Origin: Bacteroidales bacterium
GTDB lineage: Bacteria > Bacteroidota > Bacteroidia > Bacteroidales > Muribaculaceae
NCBI GenBank assembly: GCA_004557385.1
Contig: SFEA01000007.1
Span: 1-64,000 of the forward strand
Length of the DNA: 64,000 bases
Reading direction: 5' to 3'
Shown here: piece after piece, positions 18,070 to 25,902 of the stretch
Numbering within the stretch: position 1 is the stretch's first letter
Layout: each line of letters opens with the position of its first letter
Position numbers and translations under genes: made by a program
Notes under the pieces: model-generated
The model's database searches: none
Seen by the model: only the letters and a program-made list of their open reading frames with translations
What the model was told of the DNA's origin: nothing

Positions 18070-19467
18070 TTATTTGTATTGAGCGATGTAATCCTCAACA
18101 TCGGCAGCCTTGTAAGGCACGCGGTCGTCGCCAAGGAAACGGCATCCGTCGGGTGTGATGAGCACATCGTCCTCGATGCGCACGCCGCCGAAGTCGCGAT
18201 ATTCGTTCACCTTGTTGAAGTCGATGAAGCGGTCGTATTTGCCACTCTTAGCCCAATCGTCAATCAGGTCGGGGATGAAATAGATGCCCGGTTCGTCGGT
18301 GATGACGTGACCCGGTTCCAACTTGCGTGCAAAACGCAGCGAAGCCAAGCCGAATTGGTCGGACGGCTGTATGGTGTCGTCGTATCCCACGTAGTTCTGT
18401 CCGAGTCCTTCCATGTCGTGCACATCCATGCCCATCATGTGTCCCAATCCGTGAGGCATGAACAGCGCATGAGCACCGGCAGCCACAGCCTCGTCGGTGT
18501 CGCCGCGCATCAGCCCGATTTCCTTCAGGCGTTCGGTCATCAAGCGGCAAACAGCCATGTGAGTGTCATACCAGCGCAATCCCGGTTTGGCGAACGTCAG
18601 CGCCAAGTCGTGGCAGTCGGCAACGATGTCGATGATTTCGCGTTGCTTTTGGGTGAATTTGCCCGAGATAGGCATTGTGCGAGTGTTGTCGCTGCAATAG
18701 TGTTCGAAAGTTTCGGCACCGGCATCAACCAGCAGCAAACGGCCCTGCTCCAGCGCGCGAGGCGAAGGGCAGCCGTGCATAATCTCGCCGTGCATGGTGA
18801 CGATGTTGCCAAACGAAGTGATTGAGCCAAGCGAAGCAGCAATGCCTTCGAGCACGCCGCTGATGTAAGCCTCAGTCATGCCCGGCTTAGTTACGAGCTG
18901 CATGGCTGTGGTGTGCATCTTGTAGCCGATGGCGGCAGCGCGTTCCAGCTCGGCAATTTCTTCCTCGCTCTTTATTGAACGGAGTTTCACGATAGCCTTG
19001 ATGAGAGTGACCGAAGCGCGAGCTTTCTGCTCCTCGGCTTTGATGCCAAGCAGACGTTCAATCACCATCATGTTTTTGTGGCGGTAAGGAGGCAGGTAAT
19101 GAATGGTGCGGCCCTTAGCCTCAGCCACCAGGTCGGCGAGTTTTGCCATAGGACGTAGCTCCGATATGCCGCTTTCTTCAGCCATCTCGGCTGCACTTTT
19201 CACTTTGCCATACCACACGATGTCGTCGATGCTCACTTCGTCGCCAAATAGAATCTCTTTGCCCGAGTTGCAGTCGATGGCAAGTGTTAAACCTTCGCGG
19301 TGTTGTCCAACGAAATACAGGAATGACGAATCTTGACGGAATTTGTAGGTGTTATTTGGATAGTTCATCGGCGAATTGTTGTTGCCGAAAAGAATAACAA
19401 TTCCGTCGCCAACGAGCTCGCGCAATTGTTTGCGGCGCTCTACATAGGTTTGCTGTGAAAATAGCAT
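18070..19467 (-). CDS. pepP: Xaa-Pro aminopeptidase
   Basis: A 465-residue cytosolic metallopeptidase that releases the N-terminal residue from X-Pro peptides. The N-terminal aminopeptidase P domain (about 1-140, FGNNNSPMNYPNNTYKFRQDSSFLYFVG) precedes a pita-bread M24 domain. Its two-metal ligands are visible: Asp in LLVDAGAE, Asp in CSDNTRTMP, His in MPHGLGHMMGMDVHD, Glu in VITDEPGIY and Glu in GVRIEDDVLIT. Length and motif order are normal for PepP. It ends before a bidirectional hairpin terminator and is transcribed away from the ars region. Confidence 0.93.
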   Translation of the reverse strand: MLFSQQTYVERRKQLRELVGDGIVILFGNNNSPMNYPNNTYKFRQDSSFLYFVGQHREGLTLAIDCNSGKEILFGDEVSIDDIVWYGKVKSAAEMAEESGISELRPMAKLADLVAEAKGRTIHYLPPYRHKNMMVIERLLGIKAEEQKARASVTLIKAIVKLRSIKSEEEIAELERAAAIGYKMHTTAMQLVTKPGMTEAYISGVLEGIAASLGSITSFGNIVTMHGEIMHGCPSPRALEQGRLLLVDAGAETFEHYCSDNTRTMPISGKFTQKQREIIDIVADCHDLALTFAKPGLRWYDTHMAVCRLMTERLKEIGLMRGDTDEAVAAGAHALFMPHGLGHMMGMDVHDMEGLGQNYVGYDDTIQPSDQFGLASLRFARKLEPGHVITDEPGIYFIPDLIDDWAKSGKYDRFIDFNKVNEYRDFGGVRIEDDVLITPDGCRFLGDDRVPYKAADVEDYIAQYK

Positions 19468-19504
19468 AATGTTATGTTTTTATGTTTAGAATTATCGTTA
19501 AGCA

Positions 19505-19512
19505 CAAATTTA
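19505..19512 (-). promoter_or_regulatory. Candidate -7 box for pepP
   Basis: TAAATTTG on the minus strand fits TAnnTTTG and lies about 40 bp before the pepP start. No TTTG box is found 19-21 bp upstream. Confidence 0.4.
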
Positions 19513-19757
19513 CAAATTATTTTCAATAGTTGTATCGAAGCGCCATATAAAACCATCGTTATTTTTTGCGCTTTGGTCTATGTTTTACGCTTGGTTTGAC
19601 ATGGGCTGCCGAGGCTCTGATGTGCTTTCGGTTATGCCATTGGCAATGTTCCTAATTGCATAAAGCGGATATGCAAGAATATTCTCGTAAGCAGAAAAAT
19701 TCTCAAGCGAAGCTAAATCGCTGATTTATAGAGGCAAAGATAGCAAAATTTAATTAA

Positions 19758-19808
19758 TTGGCACCATAGAATGGACGAAAAATGAATTTTTTGGCACCAT
19801 AGAATGGA
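19758..19808. repeat. Pair of exact 18-bp direct repeats in ars upstream region
   Basis: The 18-bp sequence TTGGCACCATAGAATGGA occurs at 19758-19775 and 19791-19808, 33 bp apart start to start. Both lie upstream of the arsR promoter in the 433-bp gap between pepP and arsR, which otherwise shows only that promoter. Role unknown; regulator binding or replication slippage are both possible. Confidence 0.7.
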
Positions 19809-19847
19809 TTGAATGCCGATTTGGCGTGGAAAATTTATCGCGAAAAA

Positions 19848-19886
19848 TTTGGTAGTTAAGAATGTTGTTCGTAGATTTGCGAACAA
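19848..19886 (+). promoter_or_regulatory. arsR promoter with operator around the -7 box
   Basis: TTTG at 19848-19851, 20 bp, and TAGATTTG at 19872-19879 match the Bacteroidetes promoter. TTGTTCG (19865-19871) and CGAACAA (19880-19886) form a perfect 7-bp inverted repeat with an 8-bp spacer, and that spacer is exactly the -7 box. A dimeric ArsR bound here would cover the promoter. It also supports the start at 19901, since a start at 19862 would put the operator inside the gene. Confidence 0.75.
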
Positions 19887-19900
19887 AATATCGATGCTTG

Positions 19901-20230
19901 ATGGAAGAGAAAAAAGATTATACTAAACAACAGGAGCAGTTGGCGCGATTCGCTAAGGCGTTGGGGCATCCGGCGCGCATAGCCATCATGCATTTTTTGG
20001 CAAAGCGCGACACCTGCTATTTTGGTGCCATTCACGAGGAACTGCCTATTGCCAAGGCCACTGTGTCGCAGCACCTGAAGGAGCTGAAGGATGCCGGGTT
20101 GATTCAGGGCGAGGTGGAAACGCCAAAGGTGAAATACTGCATCAACCGTGATAACTGGATGCTTGCAAACCGCTTGTTCGATGAGTTTTTCGGACAATGC
20201 GCATGCAAGAAGGGTGGCTGTTGCGATTAG
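19901..20230 (+). CDS. arsR: ArsR-family metalloregulator
   Basis: A 109-residue winged-helix repressor (MEEKKDYTK...). The HTH recognition region ELPIAKATVSQHLKELKDAGLIQGE and the wing are clear. Cysteine-rich patches that may sense arsenic or antimony lie at RDTCYFG (helix alpha-3 area) and at the C-terminus (CACKKGGCCD). The ATG at 19901 is preferred over one at 19862 because the promoter and operator lie between them. It heads a run of six co-directional arsenic genes and probably autoregulates through the operator at its promoter and at the matching site 20262-20283 before the next gene. Confidence 0.88.
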   Translation: MEEKKDYTKQQEQLARFAKALGHPARIAIMHFLAKRDTCYFGAIHEELPIAKATVSQHLKELKDAGLIQGEVETPKVKYCINRDNWMLANRLFDEFFGQCACKKGGCCD

Positions 20231-20261
20231 CGGAGCAGCAAAGAGGTTTTTTTCGTTGATA

Positions 20262-20283
20262 TTGTTCGTTGTTTTGCGAATTA
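20262..20283 (+). promoter_or_regulatory. Second ArsR operator / promoter before thioredoxin-like gene
   Basis: TTGTTCG, 8 bp, then CGAATTA: the core TTCG-N8-CGAA has the same geometry as the arsR operator. Again the 8-bp spacer (TTGTTTTG, 20269-20276) is a near match to the -7 box TAnnTTTG. No strong -33 box is seen. It lies in the 86-bp gap between arsR and the next gene. Confidence 0.6.
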
Positions 20284-20316
20284 CAAACTATAACAAATAA
20301 AAATTTTATAAAGAAT

Positions 20317-20547
20317 ATGGAAATTAAAGTGTTAGGAACAGGTTGCGCAACATGCAAGGCATTGTTTGCAGCAGTTGAACAAGTGGTTGCAGAAATGGGC
20401 ATTGATGCCACAGTGACCAAAGAGGAAGATTTGATGAAAATCATGGAGTATAATGTGATGACGCTGCCGGCGCTGGTGGTTGACGGCAAGGTGGTGGCAA
20501 AGGGAAAACTTTCGGCTGCCGACATCAAGAATCTGCTTAGCAAATAA
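20317..20547 (+). CDS. Small thioredoxin-like redox protein of the ars operon (ArsE-type)
   Basis: A 76-residue thioredoxin-fold protein (Thioredoxin_3 type) starting at MEIKVLG. The active site GCATCKAL has cysteines at residues 10 and 13. The cis-proline region is MTLPALVVDGKVV. It lacks a signal peptide and should be cytosolic. In characterised Bacteroides ars operons a protein of this kind (ArsE) precedes ArsF and ArsG, which matches this order; the name is inferred from context. It may deliver electrons to the reductive step for arsenate or nitro-arsenicals. Confidence 0.8.
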   Translation: MEIKVLGTGCATCKALFAAVEQVVAEMGIDATVTKEEDLMKIMEYNVMTLPALVVDGKVVAKGKLSAADIKNLLSK

Positions 20548-20570
20548 GAGGAAGGGAGGAATTATCTGCA

Positions 20571-20975
20571 ATGAAACGAATAGCTTTGTTTTGCATTGTG
20601 AGTTTGTTTGCCTTGATGGGAATGGCAAAGTCGTTGCCAAGCTCATACGTTGAAGTGCTTTATTTCCACGGCAAACAACGCTGTGTGACTTGTCGTGCCA
20701 TTGAGAAGTGTTCGAAAGAGGTGGTCGACGTCGACCTGGCTTCGTATAAGAAGAGCGGAAAGGTGCGTTTTCGTGCCGTGGACATTTCCACGCCACAGGG
20801 CGAAAAGTTGGCTAAGAAATATCGTGTGAGCTGGTCGTCGCTCTACATCAATAAATGGCAAAACGGCAAGGAAAGCCGCAACGACTTCACTCAACCAGCC
20901 TTCAAAAACGCGCGTAACAACACAGCAGTGTTCAAGAGCGACTTGAAGAATAAGGTCACCCAGCTTCTCAAATAA
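20571..20975 (+). CDS. arsF: ArsF-family thioredoxin-like protein
   Basis: A 134-residue protein with an N-terminal signal peptide (about residues 1-19). It has a CVTC motif (residues 38-41) inside YFHGKQRCVTCRAIEKC and a thioredoxin-like second half with VSWSSLYINKWQNGKE. This pattern matches the ArsF family, named as a nitrophenyl-compound nitroreductase subunit in Bacteroides arsenic operons. It follows the small thioredoxin-like gene by 23 bp and precedes arsG by 26 bp, keeping the E-F-G gene order. A redox role in reducing nitro-aromatic arsenicals is family knowledge, not shown by the sequence. Confidence 0.8.
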   Translation: MKRIALFCIVSLFALMGMAKSLPSSYVEVLYFHGKQRCVTCRAIEKCSKEVVDVDLASYKKSGKVRFRAVDISTPQGEKLAKKYRVSWSSLYINKWQNGKESRNDFTQPAFKNARNNTAVFKSDLKNKVTQLLK

Positions 20976-21001
20976 ACCATAATTCAAAATATATTCAGGA
21001 A

Positions 21002-21715
21002 ATGGAATATTTGCAAACTCTGCTCGACAATAGCGAGATTCCGGTGGTGACCGCCTTCCTGCTCGGGCTGCTCACAGCGGTGAGTCCCTGTCCATTGGCT
21101 ACCAACATCACCGCCATTGGCTTTATTGGCAAAAACATCGACAATCGCAACGCTATGTTTGCCAATGGGTTGCTCTACACGCTTGGGCGAGTGATTGCAT
21201 ACGCGGCACTTGGCGGGGTGCTGATTGCCGTGCTGCGTGCCGGTGCCGATGTGTTTGCCATACAAGATGCTGTAAGTCGTTGGGGCGAGGTGTTGCTTGG
21301 TCCGGCTCTGGTGCTGATTGGCTCGTTCATGCTGTTTGGCAATCGGTTGCCGTTGCCCAAATTCGGGTTTTCGGCAGGCGCGAAAACCGAGCGATTGCGC
21401 GGTGCTTGGGGCAGTGTGCTGCTTGGTATGCTGTTTGCAATGGCTTTTTGCCCCACGAGCGGATTGCTGTATTTTGGCATGCTCATACCCATGTCGGCAG
21501 CCGAAAGTACAGGTTATTTGCTGCCCGTGGTATATGCCGTGGCCACTGGGCTGCCGGTGGTGATAGCCGCCTGGGTGCTGGCGTATAGCGTGGCAAGCGT
21601 GGGCAAGTTCTACGGCAGAATGCAGGCATTTCAAAAATGGTTTAATTGCGTTGTGGCGCTGGCGTTTATTGCCGTAGGCATCTATTATTTACTCATAAAC
21701 TTTGGCGTGATATGA
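21002..21715 (+). CDS. arsG: ArsG-family organoarsenical efflux membrane protein
   Basis: A 237-residue membrane protein with six predicted helices in the DsbD/CcdA-like fold. Signatures are VSPCPLATNITAIGFI near the N-terminus (Pro-Cys-Pro) and FCPTSGLLYFGMLIP in the centre, the paired Cys-Pro motifs of this family. In Bacteroides ars operons the matching protein is ArsG, an efflux permease for trivalent aminobenzyl-type arsenicals. Its stop overlaps the arsC start by 4 bp. A general thiol-transfer function like CcdA is the alternative reading, but the operon context favours ArsG. Confidence 0.78.
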   Translation: MEYLQTLLDNSEIPVVTAFLLGLLTAVSPCPLATNITAIGFIGKNIDNRNAMFANGLLYTLGRVIAYAALGGVLIAVLRAGADVFAIQDAVSRWGEVLLGPALVLIGSFMLFGNRLPLPKFGFSAGAKTERLRGAWGSVLLGMLFAMAFCPTSGLLYFGMLIPMSAAESTGYLLPVVYAVATGLPVVIAAWVLAYSVASVGKFYGRMQAFQKWFNCVVALAFIAVGIYYLLINFGVI

Positions 21716-22161
21716 AAATTTTGATTCTTTGCACCGGCAACAGTTGCCGCAGCCAAATGGCACACGGCTTTTTACAGTCGTTCGACAGCAACCTGCAGGT
21801 GTACTCGGGAGGTACAAAGCCGGCAGCCCGGGTTAATACCCGAGCTGTTGAGGCGATGGCAGAAGTGGGCATCGACATCAGTAGCCACCGTCCCACTGAT
21901 GTGGCTGTTTACCTAAGTGATAAATGGGATTATGTGATTACCGTTTGCTCGAACGCCGATGCCACATGCCCTGTTTTTGCCGGGAAAGTGGGCAAGCGGA
22001 TGCATATAGGCTTCGACGACCCTTCGGATGCCGTTGGCAGCGAGGATTATGTCAAGAGCGAGTTTCGCCGTGTGCGCGATGAGATTCGCCAGGAGTTTGC
22101 CAAGTTCTATCTCACCGAGGTGAAGAAACTGCAGTTGCCCAAATGCGACTGCAATGAATAG
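21712..22161 (+). CDS. arsC: Arsenate reductase, low-molecular-weight phosphatase type
   Basis: A 149-residue thioredoxin-coupled arsenate reductase. The start at 21712 overlaps the arsG stop (ATGA). The phosphatase loop CTGNSCR begins at Cys7. Redox cysteines at 79 and 86 (VCSNADATCP) have the spacing of the Cys82/Cys89 pair in the S. aureus pI258 enzyme. FDDPSDA carries the catalytic Asp. The C-terminal CDC is extra. It converts arsenate to arsenite for export, working with the thioredoxin-like proteins encoded beside it. Confidence 0.93.
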   Translation: MKILILCTGNSCRSQMAHGFLQSFDSNLQVYSGGTKPAARVNTRAVEAMAEVGIDISSHRPTDVAVYLSDKWDYVITVCSNADATCPVFAGKVGKRMHIGFDDPSDAVGSEDYVKSEFRRVRDEIRQEFAKFYLTEVKKLQLPKCDCNE

Positions 22162-22179
22162 TTTTAATGACATTGATTT

Positions 22180-23148
22180 ATGATACAACAATTTGCCGAT
22201 TGGCTGATATATGATGTGTTTGGGCTTAATGCCGCTGAGGCGTTTGCCCAATCAGCCAATTTCTTTGTCTACGACACCATCAAGATACTCATCTTGCTGT
22301 TTTGCATCAGCGTGCTCATGGGCATAGTGAATGCCTATTTTCCAATCGAACGGTTGCGCAACTATTTGGTTAACCATAAGCTATATGGCTTGCAATACTT
22401 TTTTGCGTCGTTGTTTGGAGCTATCACGCCGTTCTGCTCGTGCTCGTCGATTCCGCTGTTTCTCGGCTTTGTGAAAGGTGGCATACCGCTTGGCGTCACG
22501 TTTGCATATCTCATCACGTCGCCGCTGGTCAACGAGGTGGCAGTGGCAATGTTCATCGGGGCGTTTGGCGTGCGAGTCACCGTCATATATGTGGTTAGCG
22601 GCATTGTGCTTGGCATGGTTGGCGGCTTTGTTTTGGGAAAGATGAAGCTTGAGCGTTACCTCACCGACTGGGTGAAGCAAATACAAAGCATGTCGACGAG
22701 CGAAGCCGGCAAGTGGGAGAGCGAACACACGCCGTTTGTCAAGCGTCTGCCGTCGATAGTGCGCGAGGCGCTGGGCATTGTTCGTGGTGTTCTGCTCTAC
22801 ATCGTGATAGGCATAGGCATCGGAGCGTTTATGCACGGCTATGTACCCGAGGGGTTCTTCGAGCAATTCATGGCAAAGAGCAATTGGTTTGCAGTGCCCG
22901 TGTCGGTGTTGCTTGCCGTGCCGGTCTATGCCAATGCAGCCGGCATAGTGCCGGTGGTTGAGGTGTTTGTAGCCAAAGGCATACCCATCGGCACCGCGCT
23001 GGTGTTCATGATGTCGGTGGTGGGACTGTCGCTACCCGAAGCCACATTGCTCAAGAAAGTGATGACGTGGCGGCTCATTGGCATCTTCTTTGGCGTGGTG
23101 ACAGTGTCGATAGTGGCATTGGGCTATTTCTTCAACGTCATATTCTGA
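22180..23148 (+). CDS. arsP: ArsP-type permease (DUF318)
   Basis: A 322-residue integral membrane protein with about eight helices. The conserved PFCSCSSIPLFLGF motif (about residues 84-97) and the later LITSPLVNEVAV and VPVYANAAGIVPV motifs mark the DUF318 permease family that contains ArsP, an exporter of trivalent organoarsenicals such as methyl- or aromatic arsenite. It ends the ars operon 18 bp after arsC and faces the convergent exonuclease gene. The substrate cannot be read from sequence; other family members are linked to other metals. Confidence 0.85.
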   Translation: MIQQFADWLIYDVFGLNAAEAFAQSANFFVYDTIKILILLFCISVLMGIVNAYFPIERLRNYLVNHKLYGLQYFFASLFGAITPFCSCSSIPLFLGFVKGGIPLGVTFAYLITSPLVNEVAVAMFIGAFGVRVTVIYVVSGIVLGMVGGFVLGKMKLERYLTDWVKQIQSMSTSEAGKWESEHTPFVKRLPSIVREALGIVRGVLLYIVIGIGIGAFMHGYVPEGFFEQFMAKSNWFAVPVSVLLAVPVYANAAGIVPVVEVFVAKGIPIGTALVFMMSVVGLSLPEATLLKKVMTWRLIGIFFGVVTVSIVALGYFFNVIF

Positions 23149-23190
23149 ATGGAGGCATACGCAGCATTCCGCGTGTGCGCTATGGGCAAT

Positions 23191-23946
23191 TTAGTCGCCT
23201 ATAACCAGCTCCACCGGGCAATGGTCGGAACCAAAAATTTCGTTGTGGATTGATGCTGACACCAGGCGCGAGTCGAGGCGTTGCGAGGTGACAAAGTAGT
23301 CGATACGCCAACCGGCATTCTTCTCGCGAGCGCGAAAGCGATAGCTCCACCACGAATAGGTGTCGGTGAGGTCTGGATAGAAATGGCGGAAGGTGTCGGT
23401 GAAACCGGCGCCGAGCAGCGCAGTGAATTTGGCACGTTCTTCATCGGTGAAACCGGCGTTACGGCGGTTGGTCTTAGGGTTTTTCAGGTCGATTTCCTGA
23501 TGAGCCACGTTGAGGTCGCCGCAAAGAATCACAGGCTTTTTGGCATCGAGCTGCTTGAGGTAGGCAGCAAAGTCGTCTTCCCACTGCATGCGATAGTCGA
23601 GTCGGCGCAGTTCGTCCTGCGAGTTAGGCACATAGGCGGTCACCAGATAGAAGTCGGGCATCTCAAGCGTGATTACGCGTCCCTCGTGGTCGTGAAGGTC
23701 GATGCCGATGCCATAGCTCACGCTCAGCGGTGTGTGGCGGGTGAAGATTGCCGTGCCAGAATAGCCTTTTTTGTCGGCATAGTTCCAATACGACTGATAG
23801 CCCTCGAAGTTCAGGTCGAGCTGTCCGGCTTGCATTTTGGTTTCCTGAAGGCAGAAGAAGTCGGCATCGAGTTGCTTGAATGCGTCCTCAAATCCTTTTC
23901 CCACACAGGCACGAAGCCCGTTCACGTTCCACGATATGAATTTCAT
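23191..23946 (-). CDS. xth: Exodeoxyribonuclease III / AP endonuclease
   Basis: A 251-residue ExoIII/APE1-type DNA repair enzyme that cuts at abasic sites and removes 3' blocks. The conserved motifs are in order: SWNVNGLRA at the start, FFCLQETK (metal-binding Glu), GDLNVAHQEIDLKNP, the NRRNAGFT loop, YSWWSYRF and GSDHCPVEL with the catalytic Asp-His at the end. Length is normal. It converges with the ars operon and has a candidate -7 box upstream. Confidence 0.93.
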   Translation of the reverse strand: MKFISWNVNGLRACVGKGFEDAFKQLDADFFCLQETKMQAGQLDLNFEGYQSYWNYADKKGYSGTAIFTRHTPLSVSYGIGIDLHDHEGRVITLEMPDFYLVTAYVPNSQDELRRLDYRMQWEDDFAAYLKQLDAKKPVILCGDLNVAHQEIDLKNPKTNRRNAGFTDEERAKFTALLGAGFTDTFRHFYPDLTDTYSWWSYRFRAREKNAGWRIDYFVTSQRLDSRLVSASIHNEIFGSDHCPVELVIGD

Positions 23947-24017
23947 AATTGCTATGTTAAAAATGTTTTTGTTATCAATAATGGCTTAACTTTTCATCGG
24001 CTTTGGCGCCGCAACTG

Positions 24018-24025
24018 CAAAAGTA
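24018..24025 (-). promoter_or_regulatory. Candidate -7 box for the exonuclease III gene
   Basis: TACTTTTG on the minus strand, about 72 bp before the start, fits TAnnTTTG. A TTAG sits 20 bp upstream in place of TTTG. Confidence 0.45.
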
Positions 24026-24169
24026 ACTATAAAGTAGCGTATTGCCTAATTTTTTCGATGCGAAATGTGTGACGCGGTGTTTTGGTCGTAAAGCGTTGAT
24101 TGTTAGCATTGTTTGGCTGTTGATGCGCGGTTGAGAGAAAAATATATTTAAAAAAGATTTGAAAAAGTT

Positions 24170-24199
24170 TTGACGTTTCGGCAAAAAGCAGTACCTTTG
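24170..24199 (+). promoter_or_regulatory. Promoter of tRNA-Lys
   Basis: TTTG at 24170-24173, 18 bp, and TACCTTTG at 24192-24199 fit the Bacteroidetes promoter. The tRNA begins 20 bp downstream. Confidence 0.7.
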
Positions 24200-24218
24200 C
24201 ATCACTTTTGAATAGGGA

Positions 24219-24291
24219 GACTCGCTAGCTCAGCAGGTAGAGCATCACACTTTTAATGTGGGGGTCTTGGGTTCGAGCCCCAAGCGGGTCA
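24219..24291 (+). tRNA. tRNA-Lys (anticodon TTT)
   Basis: The 73-nt cloverleaf folds fully: acceptor GACTCGC with GCGGGTC (one T-G wobble), D-stem GCTC/GAGC, anticodon stem TCACA/TGTGG around loop CTTTTAA, and T-stem TTGGG/CCCAA with TTCGAGC loop. The anticodon is TTT. CCA is not encoded. It has its own promoter and terminator. Confidence 0.95.
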
Positions 24292-24301
24292 CTCCGAAAT
24301 G

Positions 24302-24332
24302 GTCGCAGGCAGCATTGCTTGCGACTTTTTTT
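24302..24332 (+). terminator. Intrinsic terminator after tRNA-Lys
   Basis: GTCGCA-G-GCA and TGC-T-TGCGAC form a strong stem around a 4-nt loop, followed by a seven-base T-run. It lies 10 bp after the tRNA. Confidence 0.85.
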
Positions 24333-24416
24333 CATTGTAGGAATATCATATATGTTATGGCAATAGTGGCCATACAACAGGCTGCAAAATGGCAAGAAAG
24401 ACATTCGTTTTTCGTG

Positions 24417-25721
24417 TCAATATTTCCGGTGGCTGTTGATTTTCATTATATATGAGCAATACTTGTTGAGCAGATTTGATAAAGGTAGTTCGCCTTTTTG
24501 GAAACGCTCGACATCGAGCGGCAACATTCTCTCTCGAATATTCTTTTTGCCTCGAAACATAGCGTTGAGATAGTGAATGCCGTTTTCTTCAACAATTACC
24601 ACATCGGTGAAAAACTGCGTTAAGTCTTCTGCGTCATAGACGATAGAGTAGCTTGGACGTTTTGCATTGGGTATGTCCTCTCGCAGGATGTTTTTGCTTA
24701 CAAGGTCCTGCAGGTCGCGTATGGCAGTGTCTTTCGAACATTTTGCCAATGAGGCCCACGACTTAGATGTTATTTTAGCCTCATAGCCATCAAGGAATCG
24801 ATTAATTATTTCTATCTGTCGAGCGTTCATGGGCACAGAAGATGCGTTCTGCCAGAAGATACTTTTGTTGAGAATGGTGCTAATGGTTGATTCTGCTTCG
24901 TCGATGGCATCAACTAACTTTTGCATATACCATACCAACCACTCGGTGATGTCGCCATCGCCACGCTGCATACGTTCCAGAATGTTGTAATAATGTTTTT
25001 TGTCTTTGTTGATTTGTGACGATATGTTGTAAAAACGATACTCACTCTTTTCTCCTCTTGCCAAAAGCATGTCGGATAGAATGCGAGCCATACGGCCATT
25101 TCCGTCCTCGAATGGGTGAATGCTGACAAACCAAAAGTGGGCAATAGCAGAACGGATGACGCTACTCACCTGCTCGTCGCTGTCGAACCAGTCGAGAAAC
25201 AGCTTCATCTCATCCTCAACTCGGTCGGGGGAAGGTGCAACGTAATGCACCTTCTCTCGGCCAAACATGCCGCTAACGATAAGCTCATCGTGAGTGCGAT
25301 ACTTGCCAACCTCTATCTGACTGCCTTCGCTGAAACCTGATGGGAAAAAGGCTGATTGCCAGGCATGCAACTTATCGTTGCTTAGAGGTTGGTCGTAGTG
25401 TTGTATAGCTTCAAGCATTACGCCTACAACCGAGTCGACGTAATGCGAAGGGGCTGTGTTTTTTACATTCTCTACTCCCAATTTTCTTGCAATAGAAGAA
25501 CGCACTTGTTCTACATTCAGACTTATGCCCTCGATTTCCGACGAATAGACCACGTCAAGAGTAATGTTCTCTGCCATAGCCCTCAACTTACTGTCGAAGC
25601 CAAGCGCACTCAATCTGCCATAGAGCATCCCTTGTTTGCGGATTACTTGCTCTTGCAGAATAGATACTTGCGAATCATCCCAATGGAATCGCGTCCAATT
25701 GTCTCTTTCATGTATATACAT
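24417..25721 (-). CDS. Fic family protein with C-terminal wHTH
   Basis: A 434-residue Fic protein; the start MYIHERDNW at 25721 is chosen because upstream in-frame residues would come from a non-coding repeat. An N-terminal DUF4172-type domain carries the inhibitory motif S60-SEI-E64-G65 (class II autoinhibition). The Fic motif HPFEDGNGRMAR (202-213) has the catalytic His and the nucleotide-binding GNGR, so AMP (or other NMP) transfer to hydroxyl side chains is expected. Residues about 325-395 form a winged helix (SKDTAIRDLQDLVSKNIL). The promoter region holds GTCGCA dyads, suggesting autoregulation. Target unknown; paralogue at 51351-52466. Confidence 0.9.
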   Translation of the reverse strand: MYIHERDNWTRFHWDDSQVSILQEQVIRKQGMLYGRLSALGFDSKLRAMAENITLDVVYSSEIEGISLNVEQVRSSIARKLGVENVKNTAPSHYVDSVVGVMLEAIQHYDQPLSNDKLHAWQSAFFPSGFSEGSQIEVGKYRTHDELIVSGMFGREKVHYVAPSPDRVEDEMKLFLDWFDSDEQVSSVIRSAIAHFWFVSIHPFEDGNGRMARILSDMLLARGEKSEYRFYNISSQINKDKKHYYNILERMQRGDGDITEWLVWYMQKLVDAIDEAESTISTILNKSIFWQNASSVPMNARQIEIINRFLDGYEAKITSKSWASLAKCSKDTAIRDLQDLVSKNILREDIPNAKRPSYSIVYDAEDLTQFFTDVVIVEENGIHYLNAMFRGKKNIRERMLPLDVERFQKGELPLSNLLNKYCSYIMKINSHRKY

Positions 25722-25740
25722 ATTGCTTTTGCTTGTTTGG

Positions 25741-25842
25741 TGCGACAAAAAATGCTGATTATCGTCGCAAATTCTGCGACAAAAATACAAAAAATTTGGA
25801 TTTGCGACAAAATATCTGGGAAAATGTCGCAAATTTTGCGAC
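25741..25842 (-). promoter_or_regulatory. Fic gene promoter with paired GTCGCA dyads
   Basis: On the minus strand TTTG (25808-25811), 20 bp, and TATTTTTG (25780-25787) form a promoter. Two perfect dyads GTCGCA-N5-TGCGAC lie at 25764-25780 and 25826-25842, 62 bp apart, with extra half-sites TGCGAC at 25741-25746 and 25803-25808. The dyads sit just after the -7 box and upstream of the -33 box, as expected for a repressor, probably the wHTH of the Fic protein itself. Confidence 0.7.
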
Positions 25843-25902
25843 GTTTTTTTGGCGTGTCTGCAAGTAATTGCATTCGGTTTTGTTGATTGAAGCACAATTT
25901 GC

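Noticed and set aside
19862..19900. Upstream ATG for arsR
   Set aside because: It would place the operator and -7 box inside the gene.
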